From: an uncultured Propionibacterium sp.
Lineage (GTDB): Bacteria; Actinomycetota; Actinomycetes; Propionibacteriales; Propionibacteriaceae
NCBI GenBank assembly: GCA_938036835.1
Contig: CALHWB010000005.1
Location: 60,913 to 124,912 of the forward strand
DNA: 64,000 nt
Direction of reading: 5' to 3'
Of the stretch, positions 45,790 through 54,976 are shown piece by piece. Numbering within the stretch: position 1 is the first letter of the stretch; each line of letters starts with the position of its first letter. Made by a program: the position numbers and the translations under genes. Below the pieces are notes generated by a model that was given only the letters and a program-made list of their open reading frames with translations, was not told where the DNA came from and ran no database searches.

Positions 45790-46629
45790 ATGGAGACCAT
45801 GCAGACCGAAGAGGTGCTCGACCTGCTGAAGCAGGTCGCAGCCCAGGTGATCACCCCACGGTTCCGGGCATTGACCGGCGCGGAGATCGACCAGAAATCA
45901 CCCGGCGACTATGTGACCATCGCCGACCGGGAGGCCGAACAGATGATCACCAGCGCGCTGCGATCCCGCCATCCCGGCTGCCTGGTGGTGGGGGAGGAGG
46001 CCGTCTTCGCGAATCCGGCAATCCTGGCTGGGCTGGCAGATGCCGAGCAGGCCTTCACCGTGGATCCGGTGGACGGCACCGGCAATTTCGTGCGCGGCTC
46101 CGACAAGCATGCCGTCATGGTCGCCGAGATACGTTCCGGTCAGGTGACCAGGTCCTGGATCTGGCAGCCACAGTTGCAGGTGGCCTGGGTGGCCGAGCGC
46201 GGCGCGGGCGTCTGGCGAAATGGCCAGCCGGTCAGACGCGGCCCCGCTCGGGAACGACCACTGGGGGCTACCTCGCGGCATATCTGGCATGGGTTCGACG
46301 CCGGTGGCCGGCTGGCACCGGTCGTGGATGCGAACTTCTGCGCCGGGATCGACTATCCGATGCTGCTACAGGGCGAGGTCGATTACCTGACCTATCTGCG
46401 GCCCAAGCCCTGGGACCATTTCCCGGGCCTGCTTATGGTGCAGGAGGCGGGGGGTGCCACTGTGGACATCGGCGGCCGGCTCTACGATGCCCATACCGAC
46501 CCGCAAACCACGATCGTGGCCGCCTGCAGCGCGCAGATTGCCAGGCTGGTTGGCAGTCTCTGGCCGGCCGACGGTGCGCATGCGCCCGGTGCCGACGGCG
46601 GCGTGACGTCGCCCCCCGCTCGGGGCTGA
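45790..46629 (+). CDS. Inositol-monophosphatase-family phosphatase
   Basis: A 279-residue Mg-dependent phosphatase. The motifs GEEAV (metal Glu), DPVDGTGNFVRG, and KPWDHFPGLLMVQEAGG (third metal Asp) define the family. Members act on inositol-1-phosphate, fructose-1,6-bisphosphate, histidinol phosphate or 3'-phosphoadenylates. The lone hisF ten kilobases away makes histidinol phosphatase worth considering, but this is inference. It starts 4 bp after glgX ends, so they are probably coupled. Confidence 0.82.
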   Translation: METMQTEEVLDLLKQVAAQVITPRFRALTGAEIDQKSPGDYVTIADREAEQMITSALRSRHPGCLVVGEEAVFANPAILAGLADAEQAFTVDPVDGTGNFVRGSDKHAVMVAEIRSGQVTRSWIWQPQLQVAWVAERGAGVWRNGQPVRRGPARERPLGATSRHIWHGFDAGGRLAPVVDANFCAGIDYPMLLQGEVDYLTYLRPKPWDHFPGLLMVQEAGGATVDIGGRLYDAHTDPQTTIVAACSAQIARLVGSLWPADGAHAPGADGGVTSPPARG

Positions 46630-46659
46630 CGCGACTGCTCGGTGCGGTCACGGAGTAGG

Positions 46660-46691
46660 TAGAATTGGCACTCGAGAATCTGGAGTGCCAA
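46660..46691 (+). promoter_or_regulatory. CIRCE element and -10 box of the hrcA operon
   Basis: TTGGCACTC (46665-46673), a 9-bp spacer, and GAGTGCCAA (46683-46691) form a perfect CIRCE-type inverted repeat. TAGAAT at 46660-46665 is a likely -10 box overlapping it. HrcA binding here would close the autoregulatory loop. No clear -35 was seen. Confidence 0.88.
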
Positions 46692-46712
46692 AACACCGGG
46701 TGAGGAGGGACG

Positions 46713-47729
46713 GTGCTGGACGAACGCAAGCTGGCGGTGTTGCGCGCCGTCGTGACCGATTATGTTGCCACTCGAGAACCCGTGGGCTCCAAGGCCCTGG
46801 TAGAACGTCACCGATTGGATGTCTCCCCGGCCACCATCCGCAACGACATGGCCGTGCTGGAGGAGGAGGGCTATCTCGTCCAACCGCACACCAGTGCCGG
46901 ACGAGTGCCAACCGATAAGGGATATCGGCTTTTCGTGGATCGATTGGCGACGGTCAAGCCGCTGTCGGGGGCGGAACGTCGGGCGATCTCGATATTTCTG
47001 ACCGGGGCGGTCGACGTGGACGACATCGTGCATCGCACCGTGCGGCTATTGGCCCAATTGACCCGGCAGGTGGCGATCGTGCAGTACCCGTCTGCACCCA
47101 CCAGTACTGTGCGGCATGTGGAATTGGTCAGCTTGAATCCCGACCGGGTGCTGCTGATCGTGATCGATTCCACCGGGCGCATCGAGCAGCGCGCGGTGCA
47201 ATTGACCGCGCACAGCGATCTTGAGCTGAATGGCTGGCGCGATCGCCTGAACCAGCGGCTGGTGGGCCTACAGTCGGCCAATGCCAGGCGGGCATTGGCC
47301 GAGGAGTTCAAACCCACCGACGCCGATGCCGAACGGGCTCGCGAGATCGTGGCCGGTATCGCTGCCATGCTCGAAGTAGACCCGAGCGCCGAGGTGCTGG
47401 TCGCCGGGGTACCGAACCTGACACGCTATGGGGCGTCTTACGAGAACGCCATTCAGCCGGTGTTGGAGGCCCTTGAGGAACAGGTCGTGCTATTGCGACT
47501 GCTCGGCGAAGCGGTGGGCGCCCAGCCCGGCGAGGTCGCGATACGCATCGGACAGGAGAACACCTATGTGCCGCTGCATTCCACCTCGCTGGTGGCCAGC
47601 CCCTATGGGGCGGACGAGGTACGGGCCACACTGGGGGTGGTTGGCCTAACCCACATGGACTACCCCTCAACCATCGCTGCGGTGAGAGCCGTGGCTCGTT
47701 ACGTCGGTCGCTTCCTGGCAGAAGGATGA
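46713..47729 (+). CDS. hrcA: Heat-inducible transcription repressor HrcA
   Basis: A 338-residue repressor. The N-terminal winged helix has ATREPVGSKALVERHRLDVS and PATIRNDMAVLEEEGYL; the C-terminal GAF-like dimerisation region follows with QENTY. It represses chaperone genes through the CIRCE site just upstream. GTG 46713 follows GAGGAGGGA. It is followed after 13 bp by dnaJ. Confidence 0.96.
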   Translation: MLDERKLAVLRAVVTDYVATREPVGSKALVERHRLDVSPATIRNDMAVLEEEGYLVQPHTSAGRVPTDKGYRLFVDRLATVKPLSGAERRAISIFLTGAVDVDDIVHRTVRLLAQLTRQVAIVQYPSAPTSTVRHVELVSLNPDRVLLIVIDSTGRIEQRAVQLTAHSDLELNGWRDRLNQRLVGLQSANARRALAEEFKPTDADAERAREIVAGIAAMLEVDPSAEVLVAGVPNLTRYGASYENAIQPVLEALEEQVVLLRLLGEAVGAQPGEVAIRIGQENTYVPLHSTSLVASPYGADEVRATLGVVGLTHMDYPSTIAAVRAVARYVGRFLAEG

Positions 47730-47742
47730 GCAACAACAGATC

Positions 47743-48951
47743 ATGAGTGTCCCCGACTACTACGAGATCCTCGGCGTGCCCCGGGATTCTTCCGCCGACC
47801 AGATCAAGAAGGCCTACCGACGGATGGCGATGAAGGTGCATCCGGATGTGGCTACCGATCCCGATGCGGAGGAGAAGTTCAAGCAGGTCAATGAGGCCTA
47901 CGAGGTGCTTAGCGATCCCAACAAGCGGGCTGTGTTCGACCGGGGCGGCAACCCGATGGGTCCCGGCGGCGGTGACCCGTTCGCCAACATGTCCGGCTTC
48001 GGTGGTTTCGGTGGTTTCGCCGGGGATGGGTTGAACCTAGGCGACCTGTTCGGCGCCATGTTCGGTGCCGCGGGTGGTAGCCGCGGCCCCAGATCTCGGG
48101 TACGCCGCGGCCAAGATCAACTGGTCAGAGTTCAACTGTCCTTGTCTGAGGCTGTGTTCGGGGTAACCAAGCCGGTTCGGTTCACCACCCAATCGGTCTG
48201 TCAGTCTTGCCAGGGCAGCGGATCGGTCGGCAACCGACCGCCTGTGACCTGTACGCAATGCAATGGCCGTGGCGAGATCATCCTCGCCCAGCGTTCCATC
48301 CTCGGCGAGATTCGTACCGCACAGGCCTGCCCGAGTTGTCAGGGTTTCGGCACCATTATCACCGATCCGTGCCCGGATTGCTCCGGGCACGGTCGGATCA
48401 GCGAACAACGCACGATCAATGTCAAGATTCCTGGTGGGGTCGATACCGGTAACCGGGTGCATCTGCAGAGTCAAGCAGAGGTGGGTCCCAATGGCGGGCC
48501 TGCCGGGGATCTATATGTGGAGATCCAGGTGAAAAGACATGATATCTTTCGCCGGGAGCGGGACAACCTTGAGATGGTCATCAAGCTGCCCATGACATTG
48601 GCTGCGCTGGGCACCTCGATGGAGGTCGAAACCCTGGAGTCCGAACTGGAGGATTGCCCTGTCGAGCGGCGCACCGTCCGGCTCGAGGTGCCGGCGGGCA
48701 GCCAGTCCGGTACCCGGCTGGTGATCAAGGGGCATGGGGTACCCTCGGTTCGTCCCAACCGACGTGGTGAGACGCCACGCGGAGACCTGGGCGTCACGCT
48801 GCTCATCCAGACCCCGACCAAGTTGGACGATGAACAGCGACGTCTACTGCGGATGCTTGCCGAAGCACGGGGGGAATGGGATCCCGGGCGAGTCGCCCGC
48901 GTCGAGGACCGCGGCTTCTTCGATCGGCTAAAGGATGCCTTCTCGGGATGA
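47743..48951 (+). CDS. dnaJ: Chaperone DnaJ
   Basis: A 402-residue type I DnaJ. The J domain holds the conserved HPD (KVHPDVATDPDAEEKF), then a Gly/Phe-rich stretch, four CxxCxGxG-type zinc repeats (CQSCQGSGS, CTQCNGRGE, CPSCQGFGT, CPDCSGHGR), and the substrate-binding C-terminus. This is the second, HrcA-linked DnaJ copy commonly seen in Actinobacteria. Its stop overlaps rsmE. Confidence 0.96.
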   Translation: MSVPDYYEILGVPRDSSADQIKKAYRRMAMKVHPDVATDPDAEEKFKQVNEAYEVLSDPNKRAVFDRGGNPMGPGGGDPFANMSGFGGFGGFAGDGLNLGDLFGAMFGAAGGSRGPRSRVRRGQDQLVRVQLSLSEAVFGVTKPVRFTTQSVCQSCQGSGSVGNRPPVTCTQCNGRGEIILAQRSILGEIRTAQACPSCQGFGTIITDPCPDCSGHGRISEQRTINVKIPGGVDTGNRVHLQSQAEVGPNGGPAGDLYVEIQVKRHDIFRRERDNLEMVIKLPMTLAALGTSMEVETLESELEDCPVERRTVRLEVPAGSQSGTRLVIKGHGVPSVRPNRRGETPRGDLGVTLLIQTPTKLDDEQRRLLRMLAEARGEWDPGRVARVEDRGFFDRLKDAFSG

Positions 48952-49703
48952 CCGATTCCTGCTACCTAGCCGAGTTGGGCGATCCGCGACCCGGTGATGT
49001 GGTGCTCCTGGCTGGCTCCGAGGGATATCACGCGGCGGTTGTCAAGCGTACCCGCGTCGGTGAATCGGTGCTGGTCACCGACGGGCGCGGGCTGGCTGTC
49101 CGGGGCGTGGCGATCGAGGTCACCAGGCAGAGACTGCACATCCGGGTCGCCGAATGCTTGCGGGCCGAACCGCGAACCCATCTCTGGACCGTAGTGCAGG
49201 CGCTGGCAAAGGGCGATCGTCCCGAGATCGCGGTGGCAACCCTAACAGAACTGGGCGTCGACCAGATTCTGGCCTGGCAGGCGGCTCGCTCGGTGGTCCG
49301 CTGGGAGACTCGCGATGGTACCGAGACCAAGGCCGGCAAGGGGGTCGCCCGCTGGCAGGCCACGGCTCGGGAATCGACCAAGCAATCTCGGCGGTTGCGC
49401 GTCCCACGGGTGGGCTATGCCGACACGGCGCGGGTCTGTGCGTTGATCTCCGGCAGCGCGCTGGCGCTGATCTGCCATCGGGACGCCCGGTTGCCCCTGG
49501 CTGAAGTGCGGCTGCCGTCTTGCGGTGAGGTGACGATAGTCGTTGGCCCGGAGGGTGGGATCACCGAATCGGAACTGGCGAGCTTCACCACAGCGGGTGG
49601 GCTGCCGGTCAGCCTGACAGACGGGGTGCTGCGGACCTCAAGCGCGGCCACGGTGGCCCTGGCGCAACTGCGGTTACTCGCCCAGATACAGCAGAACGCC
49701 TGA
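48948..49703 (+). CDS. rsmE: 16S rRNA m3U1498 methyltransferase
   Basis: A 251-residue SPOUT-class methyltransferase. GDRPEIAVATLTELGVDQI and the C-terminal knot VVGPEGGITESEL, then TDGVLRTSSAA, bind SAM. ATG 48948 overlaps the dnaJ stop (ATGA), so it is co-translated. The hrcA-dnaJ-rsmE order is widely conserved. Confidence 0.93.
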   Translation: MTDSCYLAELGDPRPGDVVLLAGSEGYHAAVVKRTRVGESVLVTDGRGLAVRGVAIEVTRQRLHIRVAECLRAEPRTHLWTVVQALAKGDRPEIAVATLTELGVDQILAWQAARSVVRWETRDGTETKAGKGVARWQATARESTKQSRRLRVPRVGYADTARVCALISGSALALICHRDARLPLAEVRLPSCGEVTIVVGPEGGITESELASFTTAGGLPVSLTDGVLRTSSAATVALAQLRLLAQIQQNA

Positions 49704-49726
49704 ACCGGTGATCGGGCGGCAACCGG

Positions 49727-51082
49727 TCAGGCCGCCAATTCGGGCGGCAGCCGCCGCTGATTGGGTTCCAGTCCCGACAGATCGGTGACAACCATGTGAT
49801 TGCGGTCCGCGGTGCTGCCCAGCATCAAATGCGCCCCGATTCCCAGCATCTGCCAGCGGCTACGCAACAACCAATCCTGGGCGGCCGGTAGGTCGGGGCG
49901 CCAGAAGTTCACCAGATAACCACCGGTATACAGATGGAGCAGTGTGTAGCCACCCGGATAGGCCGCGCAGGCGGCGGTCTCCAGATAGCGTGTGTGGGCA
50001 CCCGGCAGGCTGGCCCGGTCCCGGCGCATCCGGTGGGTATGCCCTGCGACATGCAGGAATACCCCGGGGGCGCGGCGTTCGAGGATTTGTAACCGCACCC
50101 GGTCCCGCGAGCGCAGCATGAACTGCGGTCCAGAGATCGAAGACCAGGCGGCATCGTGGGTGACTGGATGGTGGGTAGCGGCCAAGGTGGGGCGATCGGG
50201 ATCGCCCAGCAGCGCTGCGGTTATCTGGTCGTATTGGTCGTCGCTGATCCACCCGCCGGCCGAACCCCGGGTGGAATCCATCGCCAGCATCCGTAGGCCG
50301 CCGGCGATCTCGACCACCTGGCTACGCTGATAATCGACGAGGAACTCCCCGAACGGATCCCGGGTGCGGTACGGCCGGTCATGATTGCCGCGGGTGACCA
50401 CCCAGTCGTGCCGGGGGCGGCCATAGCCGTTCAAGAGGTCCATCGCCTGGGCGGTTTGCGCTGGGGTATTGTCAAAGGTCAGATCGCCGTTGATCAAGGC
50501 CACGGGATGATCGTGCCGGCTGGCCAGTTCGGCCAGGGCGGCGGCCAGCATGATGCCCGGATAGTCCTGCTGGCCGGCCGATGGCTGGACCGAAGTCGGC
50601 AACGGCCCCAGCACGACACCTTGCCGGCGTTCGCCTAGATGGGTGTCGTTGAGAATGGCAATCGTATTGCAGTAATCGCCCGGTGGCAGCCGCAAGGTGG
50701 TGAACTCGCCGATGCGTTCGCTGCTGTACGGCCGGCGGGTGGGCCATAGAGCGGGAGTGGCCGGCTGGCCCTGCGATGAGGCCTGGAACCGATAGCGCCG
50801 GCCCGGTTCCAGGCCGGTGACCGACACGCTGTGGAAGGACCGGGGAGTGTCATCGTCGTGCCACAACCGCAACCTGCCACCGGCTGTGCCAAAGCTTAGC
50901 TGGGTACCGGCCGGTATCGGAGCGGGCACACCATACCCGTTGTGCGGTGCCCGGGTCGTCCAATTGATCACCGCGCTGGTCGGGGTGACCGTGAGCACCT
51001 CAAGGTCGGTGACCAGCAATCTGGTGGGGAATCGCCCCAAGACGGGTTTGCGGGCACCGGAGGGTTTGATCACATGGCACAA
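49727..51082 (-). CDS. Calcineurin-like metallophosphoesterase with fibronectin III-like domain
   Basis: A 451-residue protein. The first 130 residues form an Fn3/purple-acid-phosphatase-like beta domain (TSAVINWTTRAP...VTGLEPGRRYRF). The phosphoesterase domain follows with NDTHLGE, NGDLTFDN, TRGNHDRP, THHPVTHD and GHTHRM, covering the metal-ligand motifs. No signal peptide is visible, so it may be cytosolic or start further in. Substrate unknown. Confidence 0.82.
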   Translation of the reverse strand: MCHVIKPSGARKPVLGRFPTRLLVTDLEVLTVTPTSAVINWTTRAPHNGYGVPAPIPAGTQLSFGTAGGRLRLWHDDDTPRSFHSVSVTGLEPGRRYRFQASSQGQPATPALWPTRRPYSSERIGEFTTLRLPPGDYCNTIAILNDTHLGERRQGVVLGPLPTSVQPSAGQQDYPGIMLAAALAELASRHDHPVALINGDLTFDNTPAQTAQAMDLLNGYGRPRHDWVVTRGNHDRPYRTRDPFGEFLVDYQRSQVVEIAGGLRMLAMDSTRGSAGGWISDDQYDQITAALLGDPDRPTLAATHHPVTHDAAWSSISGPQFMLRSRDRVRLQILERRAPGVFLHVAGHTHRMRRDRASLPGAHTRYLETAACAAYPGGYTLLHLYTGGYLVNFWRPDLPAAQDWLLRSRWQMLGIGAHLMLGSTADRNHMVVTDLSGLEPNQRRLPPELAA

Positions 51083-51182
51083 GATAGCGCGCCATACCGA
51101 TGCGCGGAATCACCAGGCCGGCCGGAGGCGATCGGGCTGTCGCGATGCCGGAAATCTGGTTGAACCAGATAGAGTCGCGTCC

Positions 51183-52142
51183 ATGTCCTTGCAGACTCGG
51201 TCACGCGTGGTCACCGTAGTCGTCAACCCGCGTTCGGGCCGGGGACGCGCCAATCGCGTGATACCTGCGGTGACCCGCGAGATCTCGCAGGCCATGCCCG
51301 ACGCCGAGGTGCGGGTGATACGCACCCGGGATTATCGAGATGCCCGCGAACGCACCCGGGCGGTAGCGGCAGCAGCGCCGGTACCCTTGCCGGGGCAGCA
51401 GCCCGATGTGCTGGTGATGGTCGGCGGCGACGGCATGGCCAGCCTGGGCCTGAATGCCTGCGCGGGCTCGCATGTGCAGTTGGGTGTTGTCCCGGCAGGC
51501 ACCGGGGATGATTTCGCCCGAGGTGTGGGGGTGCCCCGGGATCCCCTGGCTGCGGCCCGGGCGATCGCCTCGGGCCGCAGCCGTCGCATCGACCTGACCC
51601 TGGCCAGGGGACTGATTGCCGATGGCAGCGACCGCCGCCATGTCGGATCGGTGGTCTCGTCCGGCTATGACGCCAAGGTCAACCATCGGGTCAACCATGC
51701 CAGGCTCAATCTGGGTTCGGCGTCCTATGCCTCGGCCGTGCTGACCGAGATCGCCGAGCTGAAACCACTCGACTATCGGCTCGACATCGACGGCGAGCGC
51801 CTTGAGATGCCCGCTGTCCTGGTCGCAATCGGCAACGCTGGCTATGTCGGCGGGGGCATCCATCTGTGCCCGAGAGCCGATCCCGCCGACGGGCTGCTGG
51901 ATCTGACCATCATCGGTCCGGTCGGACGTTGGACGCTGATCCGGCTGTTCCCGCTGCTGTTCCGAGGCAAGTTCGTAGACCATCCGGCGATCTCCTACGC
52001 CCGGGCGCGCGAAGTCGTGCTGGATGGTGAGGGTCTGGTTCCGATGGCCGACGGTGAGGAGCTGGGCAGCGTCCCATTGCACCTGAGTTGCGTGCCACGG
52101 GCTCTTGAGGTGCTAGTCGGTGACGGCGAGTTCGATGACTGA
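51183..52142 (+). CDS. Diacylglycerol kinase-like lipid kinase
   Basis: A 319-residue DAGK-fold protein. VNPRSGRGRANRVIP, MVGGDGMASLGLNA (the GGDGT-like loop) and PAGTGDDFARGVGVP are the nucleotide and catalytic signatures; the C-terminal lobe has ADGEELGSVPLHL. It could phosphorylate diacylglycerol or a related lipid. ATG 51183 fits the family start; upstream in-frame sequence is antisense to the phosphoesterase gene. It overlaps helY by 8 bp. Confidence 0.85.
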   Translation: MSLQTRSRVVTVVVNPRSGRGRANRVIPAVTREISQAMPDAEVRVIRTRDYRDARERTRAVAAAAPVPLPGQQPDVLVMVGGDGMASLGLNACAGSHVQLGVVPAGTGDDFARGVGVPRDPLAAARAIASGRSRRIDLTLARGLIADGSDRRHVGSVVSSGYDAKVNHRVNHARLNLGSASYASAVLTEIAELKPLDYRLDIDGERLEMPAVLVAIGNAGYVGGGIHLCPRADPADGLLDLTIIGPVGRWTLIRLFPLLFRGKFVDHPAISYARAREVVLDGEGLVPMADGEELGSVPLHLSCVPRALEVLVGDGEFDD

Positions 52143-54957
52143 TCGCTCCGCCAGCCAATCGACCTCGCCGGCGCCGGGTGACCGCGGTGGCGAGCGGCCG
52201 GATTCAGCCATGCCACCCGCAGCATCGATACGGCGAGCCGTGCTCGGGGTCGAGTTGGTAGCCGATTTTGCAATGGACTATGGGTTCGCCTTCGATGATT
52301 TCCAACTGCGTGCTTGCCAGCAGCTGGCCGATGGCGGGGGAGTGCTGGTCGCCGCCCCCACCGGCTCCGGTAAGACCGTGGTCGGTGAATTCGCCTGTTG
52401 GCTTGCCCTGCAGCGAGGCAGGAAATGCTTCTACACCACCCCGGTCAAGGCCCTCAGCAACCAGAAGTACCACGATCTGGTGGCCCGGTATGGCGTCGAG
52501 CAGATTGGTCTGCTGACCGGGGACAGTTCGATTAACGCCGAGGCTCCGGTGGTGGTGATGACCACCGAAGTGCTGCGCAATATGATCTATCTGGGTTCCC
52601 GGACCTTGGCGGGGCTGAGCCATGTGGTGCTGGACGAGGTCCACTGTCTCGCCGATCGATTCCGGGGCGCGGTCTGGGAAGAGGTCATCCTCGGCCTGGC
52701 CCCACGGGTCAGGCTGGTCGCGTTGTCGGCCACTGTCAGCAATGCCGAGGAGTTCGGTGCCTGGCTGGCTGAGATACGAGGCAATGTCGAGGTGATCCTC
52801 AGCGAGCATCGTCCGGTGCCGCTGTATCAGCAGGTGCTGGTCGGCCGCCGGCTGCATGACCTGTTCGTTGCCGGCCCGGCCACCCAGACCGAGCGGCTCC
52901 CGGCCTCCGCTCGGGTCAATCCGGAACTTATCCGATTGGCCAAGCAGGAGTCCCGGGTGCTGCGCGATGACGCCCGGCGTACTCGAGGCCGTCGGGTACG
53001 TGATCGTCTCGACCGGCGGATGGTTCGGGAGCCCGGCCGGGCCGGCAGGGGACGGCCGCCCCGCCACGACGGGGCCGTTGAGACCCTGGCCGCTGCGGGG
53101 CTGCTGCCAGCGATCTTCTTCATCTTCAACCGACAGGGCTGCGACCAGGCAGTTCGCCAGCTGGTTGGTGCTGGACTGCGGCTGACCACACCGATCGAGC
53201 AGAACCGGCTGCTGGCGATAGCCGATCGGTGGGCGGCTGGCCTGAGCCGGCAGGACCGAGCCGCGCTCGGCTGGGACATCTTCGTCGCGGCGCTGGGTCG
53301 CGGAATCGCGGCCCATCACGCCGGGCTGTTGCCCAGCTTCAAAGCCATCGTCGAGGAGGGGTTCGCTCTGGGGCTGATCAAGGTGGTCTTTGCCACCGAA
53401 ACCCTTGCCCTGGGAATCAATATGCCGGCGCGTACCGTGGCGATCGAGAAGCTGGTCAAGTACAACGGTGAAACCCATGCCGAGCTCACCCCGGGGGAAT
53501 ACACCCAATTCACCGGGCGGGCCGGGCGACGTGGGATCGATACCGAGGGGCATGCGGTGGTCTACTGGCAGCCCGGTCTGGATCCCCGGGCACTGGCCGG
53601 CTTGGCCGCCCGGCGCACCTACCCGCTGCGTTCCAGCTTCACGGCCAGCTACAACATGGCGGTGAATCTGGTTGACCGGCTGGGACGCGTCCGTGCCCGT
53701 GCCCTACTGGAACAAAGCTTTGCCCAGTATCAGACCGACCGGCGAGTGGTGCAGGCCGCCCGGCAGGTCGGCCAGGCCGAGGAGCTGTGGGGGCGAGCGC
53801 ATTGTGAGCGCGGGAATTTCCGGGCCTACGCCATGCTGCGTGAGCGAGTGAACCTGCTGGAGTCCGAGCTGGCCCGGTTGCGCCGTCATGATCAGCGTGC
53901 GGCGATCAGCGCAGCCCTGCTGGATCTGAGGATGGGTGATGTGTGCTGGATACCCGCCGGCGAGCATCGGGGGTGGGCGGCGGTCGTGCGGCCCGGAAAT
54001 CCGGCCCGGCCTGAACCCCAGGTATTGACCGCCGCTAGACAACTCGTCCAGTTGAGTGAACAGGACTTCGATCAGACCGTCGAGGCCGTCTCCAGGGTTC
54101 GGATCCCGCGGCGCTTCGATCCGCATTCGGCCGCCGGCCGCCGACAACTCGGCAATGCTCTGCAGAACCGGATTGCGAGCCTGTCTACCCGCCCCGCCTG
54201 GCCGGCGCGGGCCGGTTCGATCACCGAACTGGCCGATCAGATCGCCGAGTTGCACGCGGCTTTGCGCGCCCACCCCTGCCACGGCTGCCCGGAGCGGGAA
54301 AGCCACGTCCGGGCCGCCGAACAGGCCATCCGGCTTACCCGAGAACACGACCAGATCCGCACCCGGGCTCGTACTCAGTCGATCGCGGCCGGTTTCGACC
54401 GGATCTGCGGGGTACTGGAAACCCTGGGTTACCTGAATGGGGACGAAGTCACGCCCGAAGGCGCCCGGCTGGCTCGGATCTACAACGAACTCGATCTGGT
54501 GGTTACCGAGTGTATCCGTGAGCAGGTGTTGACCGGCCTGCCTGTGCCGGCGCTGGCAGCCGTGCTGTCCAGCCTGGTCTACCAGGCCCGGCCCACCGAT
54601 CATGCCCGGCCAACCCGGATGCCCGATCGGATCAGCGAAGCCGCCCAATCCAGGGTACGAGCGATCTGGCAACGGATCGGTACCGTAGAGCGAGATCACC
54701 GGGTGTCCCGCAGCCCGGCCCCGGATACCGGTTTTGCCGAGGCCGCCTACGACTGGGCCGCGGGATCTGCGCTGGCCACCGTGCTGGATCGGACCGGCAT
54801 GCCGGCCGGTGATTTCGTGCGGTGGATCCGTCAGGTCATCGATCTGGCCACCCAGATCGCCCGGGCACCCGGTAGCGGAGCGCTGGCGACCACCTGCCAA
54901 TCGCTGGTGGCCGCGATGCGGCGCGATATCGCCGATTTCGCGGCCGGCCGGGATTGA
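52135..54957 (+). CDS. helY: Ski2/Mtr4-like DEVH-box RNA helicase HelY
   Basis: A 940-residue helicase. The core has the Q-like DFQLRACQ, Walker A APTGSGKT, TTPVKALSNQK, DEVHC (motif II), LSATVSN (motif III), and FTGRAGRRGID (motif VI), then an arch-like insertion and the C-terminal DSHCT-like domain (LASVV/LSSLVYQARP). This is the actinobacterial HelY, probably acting in RNA processing. Its start overlaps the lipid-kinase stop. A low-complexity basic stretch near residues 285-315 looks disordered. Confidence 0.92.
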   Translation: MTDRSASQSTSPAPGDRGGERPDSAMPPAASIRRAVLGVELVADFAMDYGFAFDDFQLRACQQLADGGGVLVAAPTGSGKTVVGEFACWLALQRGRKCFYTTPVKALSNQKYHDLVARYGVEQIGLLTGDSSINAEAPVVVMTTEVLRNMIYLGSRTLAGLSHVVLDEVHCLADRFRGAVWEEVILGLAPRVRLVALSATVSNAEEFGAWLAEIRGNVEVILSEHRPVPLYQQVLVGRRLHDLFVAGPATQTERLPASARVNPELIRLAKQESRVLRDDARRTRGRRVRDRLDRRMVREPGRAGRGRPPRHDGAVETLAAAGLLPAIFFIFNRQGCDQAVRQLVGAGLRLTTPIEQNRLLAIADRWAAGLSRQDRAALGWDIFVAALGRGIAAHHAGLLPSFKAIVEEGFALGLIKVVFATETLALGINMPARTVAIEKLVKYNGETHAELTPGEYTQFTGRAGRRGIDTEGHAVVYWQPGLDPRALAGLAARRTYPLRSSFTASYNMAVNLVDRLGRVRARALLEQSFAQYQTDRRVVQAARQVGQAEELWGRAHCERGNFRAYAMLRERVNLLESELARLRRHDQRAAISAALLDLRMGDVCWIPAGEHRGWAAVVRPGNPARPEPQVLTAARQLVQLSEQDFDQTVEAVSRVRIPRRFDPHSAAGRRQLGNALQNRIASLSTRPAWPARAGSITELADQIAELHAALRAHPCHGCPERESHVRAAEQAIRLTREHDQIRTRARTQSIAAGFDRICGVLETLGYLNGDEVTPEGARLARIYNELDLVVTECIREQVLTGLPVPALAAVLSSLVYQARPTDHARPTRMPDRISEAAQSRVRAIWQRIGTVERDHRVSRSPAPDTGFAEAAYDWAAGSALATVLDRTGMPAGDFVRWIRQVIDLATQIARAPGSGALATTCQSLVAAMRRDIADFAAGRD

Positions 54958-54976
54958 CCGCGCCGAGCTTCTCCGA

